The notes under the pieces: model-generated
The model's input: only the letters and a program-made list of their open reading frames with translations
Told to the model about the DNA's origin: nothing
The model's database searches: none
Position numbers and translations under genes: made by a program
Source: Acrocarpospora macrocephala
Lineage (GTDB): Bacteria; Actinomycetota; Actinomycetes; Streptosporangiales; Streptosporangiaceae
Assembly: GCF_009687865.1 (NCBI RefSeq)
Contig: NZ_BLAE01000073.1
Location: 1 to 60,655, forward strand
Reading direction: 5' to 3'
Length of the DNA: 60,655 bases
In this document: piece after piece, positions 42,663 to 51,224 of the stretch
Numbering within the stretch: the stretch's first letter is position 1
Layout of the letters: each line of letters begins with the position of its first letter

Positions 42663-43517
42663 ATGACGACAGAGCATCGCCTCCCGCCCAACCCAGGCGA
42701 GCCGGAGCGGGGAATGATCCCCAGCAGACCGCAATTTCCCGAACGCCCGTCCCGGCGGGGCACGGGCTACGAGGATCCCGCCTTGCTCGCCGGCCACTCA
42801 AAGGCGACTCTCCGCTACTTGATCGCCCTCTTCCTTGCCGCGCTGGCCGATCTCGGGCAGTTCCTTCCTGTCGTGGAGCGCGCACAGCCGGAGCTGACGG
42901 ACTGGCAGGCGGGCATCCTCGTCACCGGGTTCATCGCGATGGCGCTGTTCGTCACCCACATGTCCGGGGTCCTGTTCCGCGAGGTCAAGGCCAGGAATCC
43001 GATTGCCCGGCGGATGGCCGCGTACTTCTGCCTGATGGCCTGGGCGGGGCTTGGCCTCACCGCATTCCTCGTACGGCTCTGGGTGCCGCAGACGGCCGGG
43101 AGCTCCCCATTGTTGCTGGACACCACGCTGACGACCGACTCAGATCACGACACCGCCTTCGCGAGCGCCGTGTTCTTCCTGGCGCTCTACCTGGTCACCG
43201 GAGTCGTCGCGATCATCGGCGCCTACCTGACCCACAATCCGTTACGCGCGGGCGCGCGCGAGACGCTGCGGGCCCGGCGCAAACGTACGCGGGAGGCCGC
43301 GAGTTCGGCGGCCAGCCTCGCGCTGGCCAAGGAGCAAATGCTGGCCATCGGCACGCAACAGGCGGCCAGCCTGGCGATCTACGAGCAGGCCCTTGAGTCG
43401 CGCCGGGCCTACGGGCGGCAACTCAAAGAGCTGGCCAAGCTGCTCGTGGCGATCCGCGCGCAAGATCCGGTGGTCACCGGATCGCTGTTCCAGAACCGTC
43501 CCCCCACCGGCCCGTGA
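42663..43517 (+). CDS. Four-TM membrane protein with cytoplasmic coiled tail
   Basis: The 284-residue protein has a polar Pro-rich N-terminus and four predicted TM helices: about 53-72 (IALFLAALADLGQFLPVV), 85-104 (GILVTGFIAMALFVTHMSG), 119-140 and 166-188. A basic, helical C-terminal tail follows (AGARETLRARRKRTREAASS, then a heptad-like AKEQMLAIGTQQ). The start at ATG 42663 has AAAGGAG upstream and is 13 bp after the previous stop. No family is recognised. Together with the OmpA lipoprotein downstream it could anchor a complex in the membrane. Confidence 0.68.
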   Translation: MTTEHRLPPNPGEPERGMIPSRPQFPERPSRRGTGYEDPALLAGHSKATLRYLIALFLAALADLGQFLPVVERAQPELTDWQAGILVTGFIAMALFVTHMSGVLFREVKARNPIARRMAAYFCLMAWAGLGLTAFLVRLWVPQTAGSSPLLLDTTLTTDSDHDTAFASAVFFLALYLVTGVVAIIGAYLTHNPLRAGARETLRARRKRTREAASSAASLALAKEQMLAIGTQQAASLAIYEQALESRRAYGRQLKELAKLLVAIRAQDPVVTGSLFQNRPPTGP

Positions 43518-43532
43518 CAAGGGAAAAGGGAA

Positions 43533-44750
43533 ATGAAAACGCCTCATCCGCGCAAGGTCACCGGGCTGCTGGCAGTGGCCGCCGTATCGATGGCGGCCAC
43601 CGGTTGCACGGAAAGTGTGGCTTCCCCCAACCCGGACGGCTATCAGTGCGCCTACAACTACAACGCGCCGGTCGCCCTCGTTATCGGAGCTCGGGCCAAC
43701 AGCCCCGAACCACAGCTACCCGCGAAAGCGCATGAACTCGTCTCCGCCGCCGCGGACAACGGTCAGCTCGTCACGATCGTGCGGATCGATGGAAACCCGA
43801 GGATCGTCTTCCAGAAACAGCTCAAACACACCGCACAAAATAACCAGGGCCGCAGGGACGAGTCGAACCGTTTCCTCGGGGAAATCCGCTTGGTGCTGCG
43901 TGGCACGCCCCCTTCCCCTTGGCTGCCGGTGGGCGCGGTGCAGCCCGAGGCCGACGTTTTATCTGCGTTCCGGCTGGGTGTGCGTGCGGTGCCCGCGAAA
44001 GGCACGGTCATCGTGGTCGATTCGGGCGTGCAGACCGTGGCGCCGCTCAACTTCCAGGGCGACGGCATGCTGACCGTAGAGCCGGCTGATCTGGTGGACT
44101 ACGTCAAGCAGATCAAGTTGTTGCCCGATGCCAAAGGACGCCAGGTGCTGTTCTCCGGCTTGGGCGACACGGCCCTCCCGCAAGCCAAACTCGAGGCGTA
44201 CCGAGCCAACATCGTGGCCCTCTGGCGGGGGATCGCGAAAGCGGGCGGCGCTTGCGTAGACGTCGATTCCCAGGCCACCACGCAAGACGCGCGGACCGGA
44301 GTCCCATCGGTCAGCGTGGTCAATCCGCCGCCTCCGCCGCCTCCGCCGACCCAACCGCCCCCGTGTTCCACGGTCGATCTGGCGGACAACAACAATGTCG
44401 GCTTCCTGCCGAACCAGGATGTGTTCCGGAATCCGAGGGGTGCCAGGGCCACCTTGAAAGAGCTGGCCGCGGCTCTTCTCAGCGACCCTCGGCAACATCT
44501 TCGGCTCACTGGAACGTCGGCCAACTTCGGGACCGAGGCCGGCCGGATCCAGCTCTCAAATGATCGCGCGAAAGCGGTGGAGAACGCCCTCGTCAACGAC
44601 ATGGGCGTACCCAGGGAGAGGATCTCCTCCACGGGTGTGGGCACCCATTTCCCCGGCTTCAAGGAGGACCACGGGCCCAACGGCGAGATGCTGTCCGCGG
44701 CGGCCGAGCAGAACCGCAAGGTCATCGCCGAACTGGTCTGCGAGCCCTGA
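43533..44750 (+). CDS. OmpA-domain lipoprotein with vWA-like N-terminal domain
   Basis: This is a 405-residue exported lipoprotein with a signal peptide and lipobox MAATGC (Cys25). An N-terminal domain (about 35-260) has VALVIGARANSPEPQL, TVIVVDSGVQTVAPLNF and RQVLFSGLGDTALPQ, a vWA/Rossmann-like pattern I know from actinobacterial OmpA-family proteins. A Pro run of about 8 residues links it to an OmpA C-terminal domain (about 285-405, LSNDRAKAVENALVNDMGVP, ISSTGVGTHFPG). OmpA domains bind peptidoglycan non-covalently, so the protein likely spans from the membrane to the wall. Its stop overlaps the ATG of the transporter gene. Confidence 0.78.
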   Translation: MKTPHPRKVTGLLAVAAVSMAATGCTESVASPNPDGYQCAYNYNAPVALVIGARANSPEPQLPAKAHELVSAAADNGQLVTIVRIDGNPRIVFQKQLKHTAQNNQGRRDESNRFLGEIRLVLRGTPPSPWLPVGAVQPEADVLSAFRLGVRAVPAKGTVIVVDSGVQTVAPLNFQGDGMLTVEPADLVDYVKQIKLLPDAKGRQVLFSGLGDTALPQAKLEAYRANIVALWRGIAKAGGACVDVDSQATTQDARTGVPSVSVVNPPPPPPPPTQPPPCSTVDLADNNNVGFLPNQDVFRNPRGARATLKELAAALLSDPRQHLRLTGTSANFGTEAGRIQLSNDRAKAVENALVNDMGVPRERISSTGVGTHFPGFKEDHGPNGEMLSAAAEQNRKVIAELVCEP

Positions 44751-47266
44751 TGATCCCGCGCCGGCTGCCGGCGATCGGCTATGGGCCGTTCGCCCGGATG
44801 TCTGACTGGTATCAGGGGTGGCGGGATGGCCGGGCGGGCATTCCCGCCCGGCCTCCGCAGGGCGCTCCCCCGCGCCCGGTCAGCACGGGACATGTGGACA
44901 TGCTGGTCCATCGCGCGCAGGACGCGCTCCACCACGAGCACCTTCACCTGCTGGCGGAGTGGGATGACCAGGAGGTCGACGGCGGTCGACGTGAGAACCG
45001 AGGCCTCGGCGCCGCCCGGATCAGGGCCTTGCGGATCTACGAACACACGAGCATGCGCATCGCCGCCTATCGCCGTTCGCTGGTGCGCTGGCACCGGCAC
45101 GGCGTGTGGGTCAACGACGCGATGACGAAGGACCGGCTGGACCGGCCTAGCTGGGCGTTTCCGCTCCCTCTCGCCCCCTATGACGATCCGTCCCGCACAG
45201 CTGCGGGCCCGACCGGACCTGGATCGGGAAAGGTCACGCTACGCGGGCGCGTGATCTCTCTCCGGCCGGTGACCGTGTTCGGGTCCGCAGCTCCCCCCGC
45301 CGACGAGGTCCTCCCCACTCCCGGTCTGGCGCCCCGTCACTTCCGGCTGGAGCGCGCGGCGGATGGGGTACGCGTGCGTGGCTTCGGTTATGGTCACGGG
45401 CCCTACATCGATGGGCGGATCGCGCGAAACGCGGTGTTACGGCCGGGCGGGCACTTCGATGTGGGCGCGTTCCGCTACTGGCTGCTGGACGGCGGGGACG
45501 CCTTGCGGGAGATCCCGCTGGGCGCGGTGCCCGCGCGCGACGCCGACGAGGTCACGCTGACCGCGCGCCGCTGCGACCTGATCGTGTCCGAGGTGGACGC
45601 CAAGTTCAAGGACAAGCCCCGGCTGACGAGAATGTCGTTCGTTCAGCACGCCGGGGACCTGCTGGCGATCGTGGGGCCGTCGGGAGCCGGGAAGACTTCA
45701 CTGTTCTGGGCTCTGCTGGGAGAGCTCCCGATCGCCTCAGGGGAGGTCTACTTCCGAGGTCTGGATCTTCGTAAGCACAGCGGCCAGATCCGCGAGCAGC
45801 TCGGCTTCGTGCCGCAGCATGACGACCTGCACACGACGTTGAGCACCCGCAGCCTGCTGCGCTACGCCTACCGGCTCCGCGCCGCCGGACGCGCGGGCAG
45901 CGACGCGCGCATCGCCGAGGTCTGCCGGCAGCTTCGCATCGAGAAGGAACTCGACAAGCCGCCCAGCCAGCTGTCGGGCGGGCAGCGGAAGCGTGTGTCG
46001 ATCGCTTTGGAGCTGCTGGCGGAGCCTTCGCTGCTCATGCTGGACGAGCCGACCTCGGGACTGGACGTCGGTCTGGATCGAGAGGTCATGGCGGCGCTGC
46101 GGGACTACGCGGCGGCCGACCACGCGGTGATCATCATCACGCACTGGCCTAACCATTTGTCGATCGCTCAGCAGGTGCTGGCGGTGGCCGAGGAGGGACG
46201 CCCCGTCTATTCCGGGCCCCCGGACGGGTTGTGCCCCGCGCTGGGCGGAGCCGATCACGCCGACGTCATGGACGGCATCCGGGCCGACCCGCGGCCCAAG
46301 GCGGAGGCGTACGCGGCGAGTTCGGCGGCTACAGTCCGGGACGCGGCCCGACAGGCCCGGGCGGGCTCCGCTGCCGCCGCCTTGGTCCGCAGGAAGCGGG
46401 GTGCGCCGGCGGTGCTCGCCCATCAGCTGCCGGTGCTGATCGCCAGGCAGGCCGCGCTCGTGGCGGCTCGCGGCACTGCCAGGAGCCGCGAGACGCCGAC
46501 GATCTCCGACTGGGTCAGGAGGGTGTGGAGCCGCGTCTGGCTGTGGGCCGTGCCGTTCGGCGGCGCGGTGCTCACCGCGCTGGCGGGCGACGCGAAGGGC
46601 CTGGGCGCGGGGGCGACGTCCAGTGCCGGGTCGCTGAATCTGCTCGTCACCTTCAGCATGTTGACGGGGCAGGCGTTGACCTACAGCGACCTGGTCACCG
46701 AGTTTCCGATCCTCCGGCGCGAGCATCGGACCGGCGTGCGGACCGCATCGGTCACGCTGTCCAAGTGGCTGGTCTACGCGGTGATCGCCATGGCGCAGGC
46801 GCTGGTGATCGTGTGGGGATTTACCCGGATACGGCCAGGTCCGGTCCACTCCGTGATGTTCAGTCCCGTGGTCGAACTGTGGTGTGATCTCGGGGCGATG
46901 ACGATCACCGCCATGTCGCTTGGGCTGCTGATCTCCGCGGCGGTGAAAACGCTGAAGCAGGCCGTCAATGTGGTCACGTTCCTCACCATCGCGCAGATCG
47001 TGTTCAACGGGGTCACGAAGAACCTCTCGGATGAGCCGGTGGCGAGCGTGTTCGCCGCGCTGCTCCCGGCTCGCTGGGGTTTGGCCGCGGCCGCCGCCTC
47101 AATCGACCTGCGCGGAATCGGGCCCGGCGCCGCCCCCGACGCGCTGTGGCGGCACACCGCCGGCCAGTGGCTCTTCGACCTGGCCATGTTGGGCGTCATG
47201 TCCGCGACCTTCCTCGCGATCGCGACAGTGCTGCTGCGGCACCGCCTCACCACGCCGGACCGATGA
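44750..47266 (+). CDS. FHA-like domain - ABC ATPase - ABC-2 permease (ABCG half-transporter, Rv1747-like)
   Basis: The 838-residue protein has a unique N-terminus (1-160) and then an FHA-like region (about 165-255) with RHFRLERAADGVRVRGFGYG and GPYIDG, though the canonical GR/S/H residues are weak. The ABC ATPase (about 275-525) has Walker A GPSGAGKT, signature LSGGQRKRVSIALELL and Walker B LLMLDEPTSGLD, which look active. About six C-terminal TM helices (about 595-835) form an ABC-2 permease of the ABCG type. FHA-ABC proteins such as mycobacterial Rv1747 are controlled by Ser/Thr kinase phosphorylation and export a cell-envelope compound. A membrane kinase is encoded elsewhere in the window. 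The substrate is unknown. Confidence 0.82.
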   Translation: MIPRRLPAIGYGPFARMSDWYQGWRDGRAGIPARPPQGAPPRPVSTGHVDMLVHRAQDALHHEHLHLLAEWDDQEVDGGRRENRGLGAARIRALRIYEHTSMRIAAYRRSLVRWHRHGVWVNDAMTKDRLDRPSWAFPLPLAPYDDPSRTAAGPTGPGSGKVTLRGRVISLRPVTVFGSAAPPADEVLPTPGLAPRHFRLERAADGVRVRGFGYGHGPYIDGRIARNAVLRPGGHFDVGAFRYWLLDGGDALREIPLGAVPARDADEVTLTARRCDLIVSEVDAKFKDKPRLTRMSFVQHAGDLLAIVGPSGAGKTSLFWALLGELPIASGEVYFRGLDLRKHSGQIREQLGFVPQHDDLHTTLSTRSLLRYAYRLRAAGRAGSDARIAEVCRQLRIEKELDKPPSQLSGGQRKRVSIALELLAEPSLLMLDEPTSGLDVGLDREVMAALRDYAAADHAVIIITHWPNHLSIAQQVLAVAEEGRPVYSGPPDGLCPALGGADHADVMDGIRADPRPKAEAYAASSAATVRDAARQARAGSAAAALVRRKRGAPAVLAHQLPVLIARQAALVAARGTARSRETPTISDWVRRVWSRVWLWAVPFGGAVLTALAGDAKGLGAGATSSAGSLNLLVTFSMLTGQALTYSDLVTEFPILRREHRTGVRTASVTLSKWLVYAVIAMAQALVIVWGFTRIRPGPVHSVMFSPVVELWCDLGAMTITAMSLGLLISAAVKTLKQAVNVVTFLTIAQIVFNGVTKNLSDEPVASVFAALLPARWGLAAAAASIDLRGIGPGAAPDALWRHTAGQWLFDLAMLGVMSATFLAIATVLLRHRLTTPDR

Positions 47267-47335
47267 GTTTCCTGGTTTCCGCACCAGATAGGCAACAAGG
47301 CAACCATCCGGACCGTCTCCCCGGGCACCAAGATG

Positions 47336-47357
47336 ACGCCAGAAAGCGATCTGGCGT
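47336..47357. terminator. Hairpin between the transporter and WD40-STAND genes
   Basis: ACGCCAGA, loop AAGCGA, TCTGGCGT: a perfect 8-bp stem in the 127-bp spacer 47267-47393. It could end the envelope operon or be an operator dyad for the STAND gene. No U-tract follows. Confidence 0.5.
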
Positions 47358-47393
47358 GACAGGGCTGATTGCGGGTCCTGAAGGACGGGGCGG

Positions 47394-50300
47394 GTGCGCA
47401 TGCGAGCGAACGAGGTTGATCTCGACACCCTGAACACGATCAAGAGCAGGCCGGAATTCGGTGCCGCGTTACGTCGGCTGTTTCCGGAGGGCATGACGCT
47501 GCGGGCGATCGCAGACGAGCTTATAAAGCGGGACTCCATCCACGGCCGGACGAAAACAGCGATCGACAGTTGGTTCAAGGGGATATCCGTCCCCAAATCC
47601 CAGGCGCTGGACGTGATCCTGGACACCTGCGACGTCACCGATCCGGAGCTTCGGACCGCGTGGAAGAACGCCCGGGAACGCGCCTCTCGATGGAATCCGG
47701 TGCCTTGCCCCTTTCCCGGGTTCACGAGCTTCGTAGCGGCGGACGCCGAGCTCTTCATGGGCCGGGCGAGACTCACGCAGGAGCTGGTCACGCGAGTCAC
47801 CGGACTGCGGGCGGCGGGCGGCGGACTGATTCCGGTGGTGGGGCCGTCCGGGTCGGGGAAATCCTCCCTGCTGCACGCGGGTCTGATTCCCGCGCTCGGG
47901 CCTACCTGGACCGTGACATCCCACACACCGAGGGAGCGGTTGGTCGCGGAACTGGCCGAGTCGCCCCGGACAGGTGGCGGTAAGCCGTACGAAAACCTCC
48001 TGCTGATCATCGATCAGTTCGAGGACGTCTACGCCACCGGAATCGCGGACCCCAATCGGGCAGCCCTCATCAACCGGCTGAGCGATATGGCCAAGGACGG
48101 GGCCGTGATCGTGCTGGGGGTGCGGTCCGACTTCCTGCCCCACCTGTTCTGGCCGGACGCGATGCTGCCGCTGCTGAACGGCCCGCTGTTCGGCATGGTG
48201 CCGATGAACCGGGACGAACTCCGCGAGGCGATCGAGGAGCCCGCCCAGAAGGCGGGACGCAGGATCCAGCCCGAACTGATCACCATGCTTCTCGACGAAC
48301 TCGCGCATCCCACCAACACCGAGGCAGGGCACGAGGACGGCACGCTGCCGCTGCTGTCGCACGCGCTCCGCATGGCTTGGAATCGCAACCCCTCGCCAGG
48401 GGAGGTGACCGTGACCGATTACCTCGCCGCCGGAGGTCTCGCCGGCGCGGTCAAGGACGCGGCCGACCAAGCCTACGATCAGCTGAACTCCGCCCAGCAG
48501 GCCGTGATCCGGGACCTTTTCCTCCGCATGATTCATGTCACGAGCGAAGGCCCGGTAGTCCGGCGCAGGCTCCTGCTCAACGAGATTCCCAGCTATCCGG
48601 GAGTGACCCCAGACGAACTCAATGACGCGCTGGAGGAGTTCGTCGACCAGCGTTTCGTCACGCGGGACGACAAGGGCATGCAGATCAGCCACGACGCGCT
48701 GATCAGGGAGTGGCCGCGGCTGCGCGCGTGGATCGACAGCGACCGGATCGGCCTGATCATCGCCCAGGACCTCACCGTGGCCACGCACAAATGGGCACAG
48801 CACGAGCACGCGTCAGACGCGCTGTATCAGGGCGTCGTCCTGCGCGGCGCCGTGGAGTGGGCCGAGGCGCGCGGCCATGCGCTCACTCCGCTGGAGCGGG
48901 AATTCCTGCGCGCGAGCTCCCGCAGGGAGCGGTCGCGGCGGCGCATCCTGCGCTCGGCGGTGAGCCTGCTCACCACCCTCTCCATCGTCGCGACGAGCGC
49001 GGGATGGGTCGCCTTCCGCGAGCGGAATGAGGCGATCAAGCAAGGTGCGCAGGCCAGCCATAAAGGCGCGCTGGCGGAGTCACAGCTGATGGCGACCCGC
49101 GCCGGGGCCCTGTATGGGACGGATCCCGCGCTGGCCGCGCAGTTCAGCCTCGTCTCCCGGCGGATCGCCGACACCGAGGCCGCCAGGTCTCGCGTGCTGG
49201 ACGCGTCCGCCGCCCCGGCGGTGACGCGGATGGTGGGCCCTGGCGGGCTCACCCACGCGGTCGCGCTCGGGCGTGGCATCGTCGCCGCCGGCGGGGAAGA
49301 CGGCAAGATCTGGCTGTGGGACCTGGCCCAGCCCGGGCGTCCGGTCCTGATCGGCACGCCCATCGACAACGGCACACCCAACGTGACCACGCTCGCCTTC
49401 GACCCCGCCAAGCGCTATTTGGCCAGCGGCAGCGGAGACGGCGTGGTCCGGCTATGGGACCTCCAGGATCCGGCGCATCCCGTCGCCGCGGGGACGGCTC
49501 AGACCGGATCACCGCTTGCGGTCAACTCGGTCGCGTTCGGCCAGGACGGGCGGATGCTCGCGGCAGCCGGCTCCGATGGCCAGGTACGGCTCTGGCGCCG
49601 GGATCGGCTCGACCGGCCCACGACGCTACAACGACCGGCGGACGCGACGCGCGCCGTCGCGCTGAACTCTGTCAGGTTCAGCCCGGACGGCCACACGATC
49701 GCAGCGGTCGGGGAAGACGGGCTGGTCTGGCGCTGGGATATCTCCGGCGACCAGGTCGGATCCTCCCTGGGCGGACCGGGCACAGCGTTATGGTCGGTCG
49801 CGTTCAGCAAGGACGGGCGGATGCTCGCCGCAGGAGGGACGGACGACAAGGTCTGGCTGTGGGATCTCACCGACTCCAAGCCGGCGCCCATGCGCGAGCC
49901 GTTGACCGGTCCGACGAGCTGGGTGTACTCCGTGTCCTTCACCCCGGACGGCCGCGGCCTGATCGCCGGATCCGCCGACACGCACGTCTACATGTGGGAC
50001 CTCGCGACCCGGCAGATCGTCGCCGAACTGCCCCACCCCGACGTCGTCACCTCCGTCGCGCAAGAGGTGGACGGCCAGCTGGCGTCGGGCGGCGCGGACG
50101 GCGTGGTACGGCTCTGGACGCTGCCCGGTCCAGTGCTGAGCGGGTCGAGCCCGATCTTCACGCTGGCCTTCGACCCCAGCGGTGAGTCACTCGCGGCCGC
50201 GTCCGGCGACACGAAAGTGCGCCTGTGGCGGACGGCGAAGCCGGGAGAGCCGATCCGGCTCTGGGATCCCGCGATTGCCGGAAGCCCGGCTCAAGGGCCT

Positions 50301-51221
50301 CCAGCGCAAGGCCAGCTCTCTGATCCGCATCTGGTGGGAACGCTCGCTTACAGCTCGACCGGGTGGCTCGCGGCCGGCCGCAATGACGGGACCGTCGCGT
50401 TGTGGAACGCGAAGCACCCCGGCGATCCGGTGGTCCCGGCGAGCAATCTGAGCGGCGTCATCGACGCGGTGGCATTCAACCCGGAGGGCACGGTGCTGGC
50501 TGCGGGCAGCAGGATGGGCGGCGTGCAACTGTGGGACACCCGTGATCCGGCGAACATCCGGCTTCTCGGCAAGCTGGAGGCTCCGGGCGGGGTGATATCC
50601 CTCGCTTTCACCCCGGATGGCCGTACTCTGGCCGCGGCGTCCCACCAGAGCATTCTCCTGTGGAATGTGCGGGATCCCGCGAAACCCGAAGCCATCGCCG
50701 TCGCGCCAAGCAACTCGAAGTACACCTTCAACCACGTGGCATTCAGCGACGACGGGCGGGTGATGGCCGCGCCGCTCAACCACTGGGTGCGGCTGTGGGA
50801 TGTCACGGATCCTAGCTCTCCGCGCCAGCTCGGCAAGGACCTCTCCATCGGGCCGAAGGGGCAGGTGCAGGCCGTGGCGTTCGGCCCGGATCGGCTGCTC
50901 GCCGGGGCCGCCTCCGACGGAACCGTGCCGGTCTGGCAGGTGCCCGCCGGCGGGGCGCCGAGCACGGTCGCGGTGCTGTCCGGACCTAGCGGCACCGTCT
51001 TCTCCGTGGCCTTCGCCCCGAAGGGCAGGGCGCTGGCCGCTGCGGGGATGGACGGCACCGTGCGGTTGTACAACCTCGATTTCGACGCCGTCGCCGCGTA
51101 CATCTGCGCGATCAGCGGTGACCCGATCACCGTGCGCGAATGGCAGGATTACGTGTCGGACCCGTCGTCCCCCGACGCCCCCGGCCTGCCGTACAACCCG
51201 CCGTGCAGCCTGGGGGGCTGA
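47394..51221 (+). CDS. HTH-like - nSTAND1 NTPase - TM - WD40 beta-propeller protein
   Basis: This is a 1275-residue protein. Residues about 1-95 look like a helical DNA-binding or adaptor domain (MTLRAIADELIKRDSIHGRT, TAIDSWFKGISVPKSQ). From about 105 (PFPGFTSFVAADAELFMGRA) an nSTAND1 ATPase begins, with Walker A GPSGSGKS (150-157) and Walker B LLLIIDQFED (202-211). A single hydrophobic helix lies near 522-541 (SAVSLLTTLSIVATSAGWVAF). WD40-type repeats from about 600 to the end have many LWD/VRLWDL units and form one or two propellers, a likely sensor of proteins or peptides. The start is GTG 47394 or ATG 47400. It follows the envelope operon on the same strand and may be its sensor. Confidence 0.82.
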   Translation: MRMRANEVDLDTLNTIKSRPEFGAALRRLFPEGMTLRAIADELIKRDSIHGRTKTAIDSWFKGISVPKSQALDVILDTCDVTDPELRTAWKNARERASRWNPVPCPFPGFTSFVAADAELFMGRARLTQELVTRVTGLRAAGGGLIPVVGPSGSGKSSLLHAGLIPALGPTWTVTSHTPRERLVAELAESPRTGGGKPYENLLLIIDQFEDVYATGIADPNRAALINRLSDMAKDGAVIVLGVRSDFLPHLFWPDAMLPLLNGPLFGMVPMNRDELREAIEEPAQKAGRRIQPELITMLLDELAHPTNTEAGHEDGTLPLLSHALRMAWNRNPSPGEVTVTDYLAAGGLAGAVKDAADQAYDQLNSAQQAVIRDLFLRMIHVTSEGPVVRRRLLLNEIPSYPGVTPDELNDALEEFVDQRFVTRDDKGMQISHDALIREWPRLRAWIDSDRIGLIIAQDLTVATHKWAQHEHASDALYQGVVLRGAVEWAEARGHALTPLEREFLRASSRRERSRRRILRSAVSLLTTLSIVATSAGWVAFRERNEAIKQGAQASHKGALAESQLMATRAGALYGTDPALAAQFSLVSRRIADTEAARSRVLDASAAPAVTRMVGPGGLTHAVALGRGIVAAGGEDGKIWLWDLAQPGRPVLIGTPIDNGTPNVTTLAFDPAKRYLASGSGDGVVRLWDLQDPAHPVAAGTAQTGSPLAVNSVAFGQDGRMLAAAGSDGQVRLWRRDRLDRPTTLQRPADATRAVALNSVRFSPDGHTIAAVGEDGLVWRWDISGDQVGSSLGGPGTALWSVAFSKDGRMLAAGGTDDKVWLWDLTDSKPAPMREPLTGPTSWVYSVSFTPDGRGLIAGSADTHVYMWDLATRQIVAELPHPDVVTSVAQEVDGQLASGGADGVVRLWTLPGPVLSGSSPIFTLAFDPSGESLAAASGDTKVRLWRTAKPGEPIRLWDPAIAGSPAQGPPAQGQLSDPHLVGTLAYSSTGWLAAGRNDGTVALWNAKHPGDPVVPASNLSGVIDAVAFNPEGTVLAAGSRMGGVQLWDTRDPANIRLLGKLEAPGGVISLAFTPDGRTLAAASHQSILLWNVRDPAKPEAIAVAPSNSKYTFNHVAFSDDGRVMAAPLNHWVRLWDVTDPSSPRQLGKDLSIGPKGQVQAVAFGPDRLLAGAASDGTVPVWQVPAGGAPSTVAVLSGPSGTVFSVAFAPKGRALAAAGMDGTVRLYNLDFDAVAAYICAISGDPITVREWQDYVSDPSSPDAPGLPYNPPCSLGG

Positions 51222-51224
51222 CGG

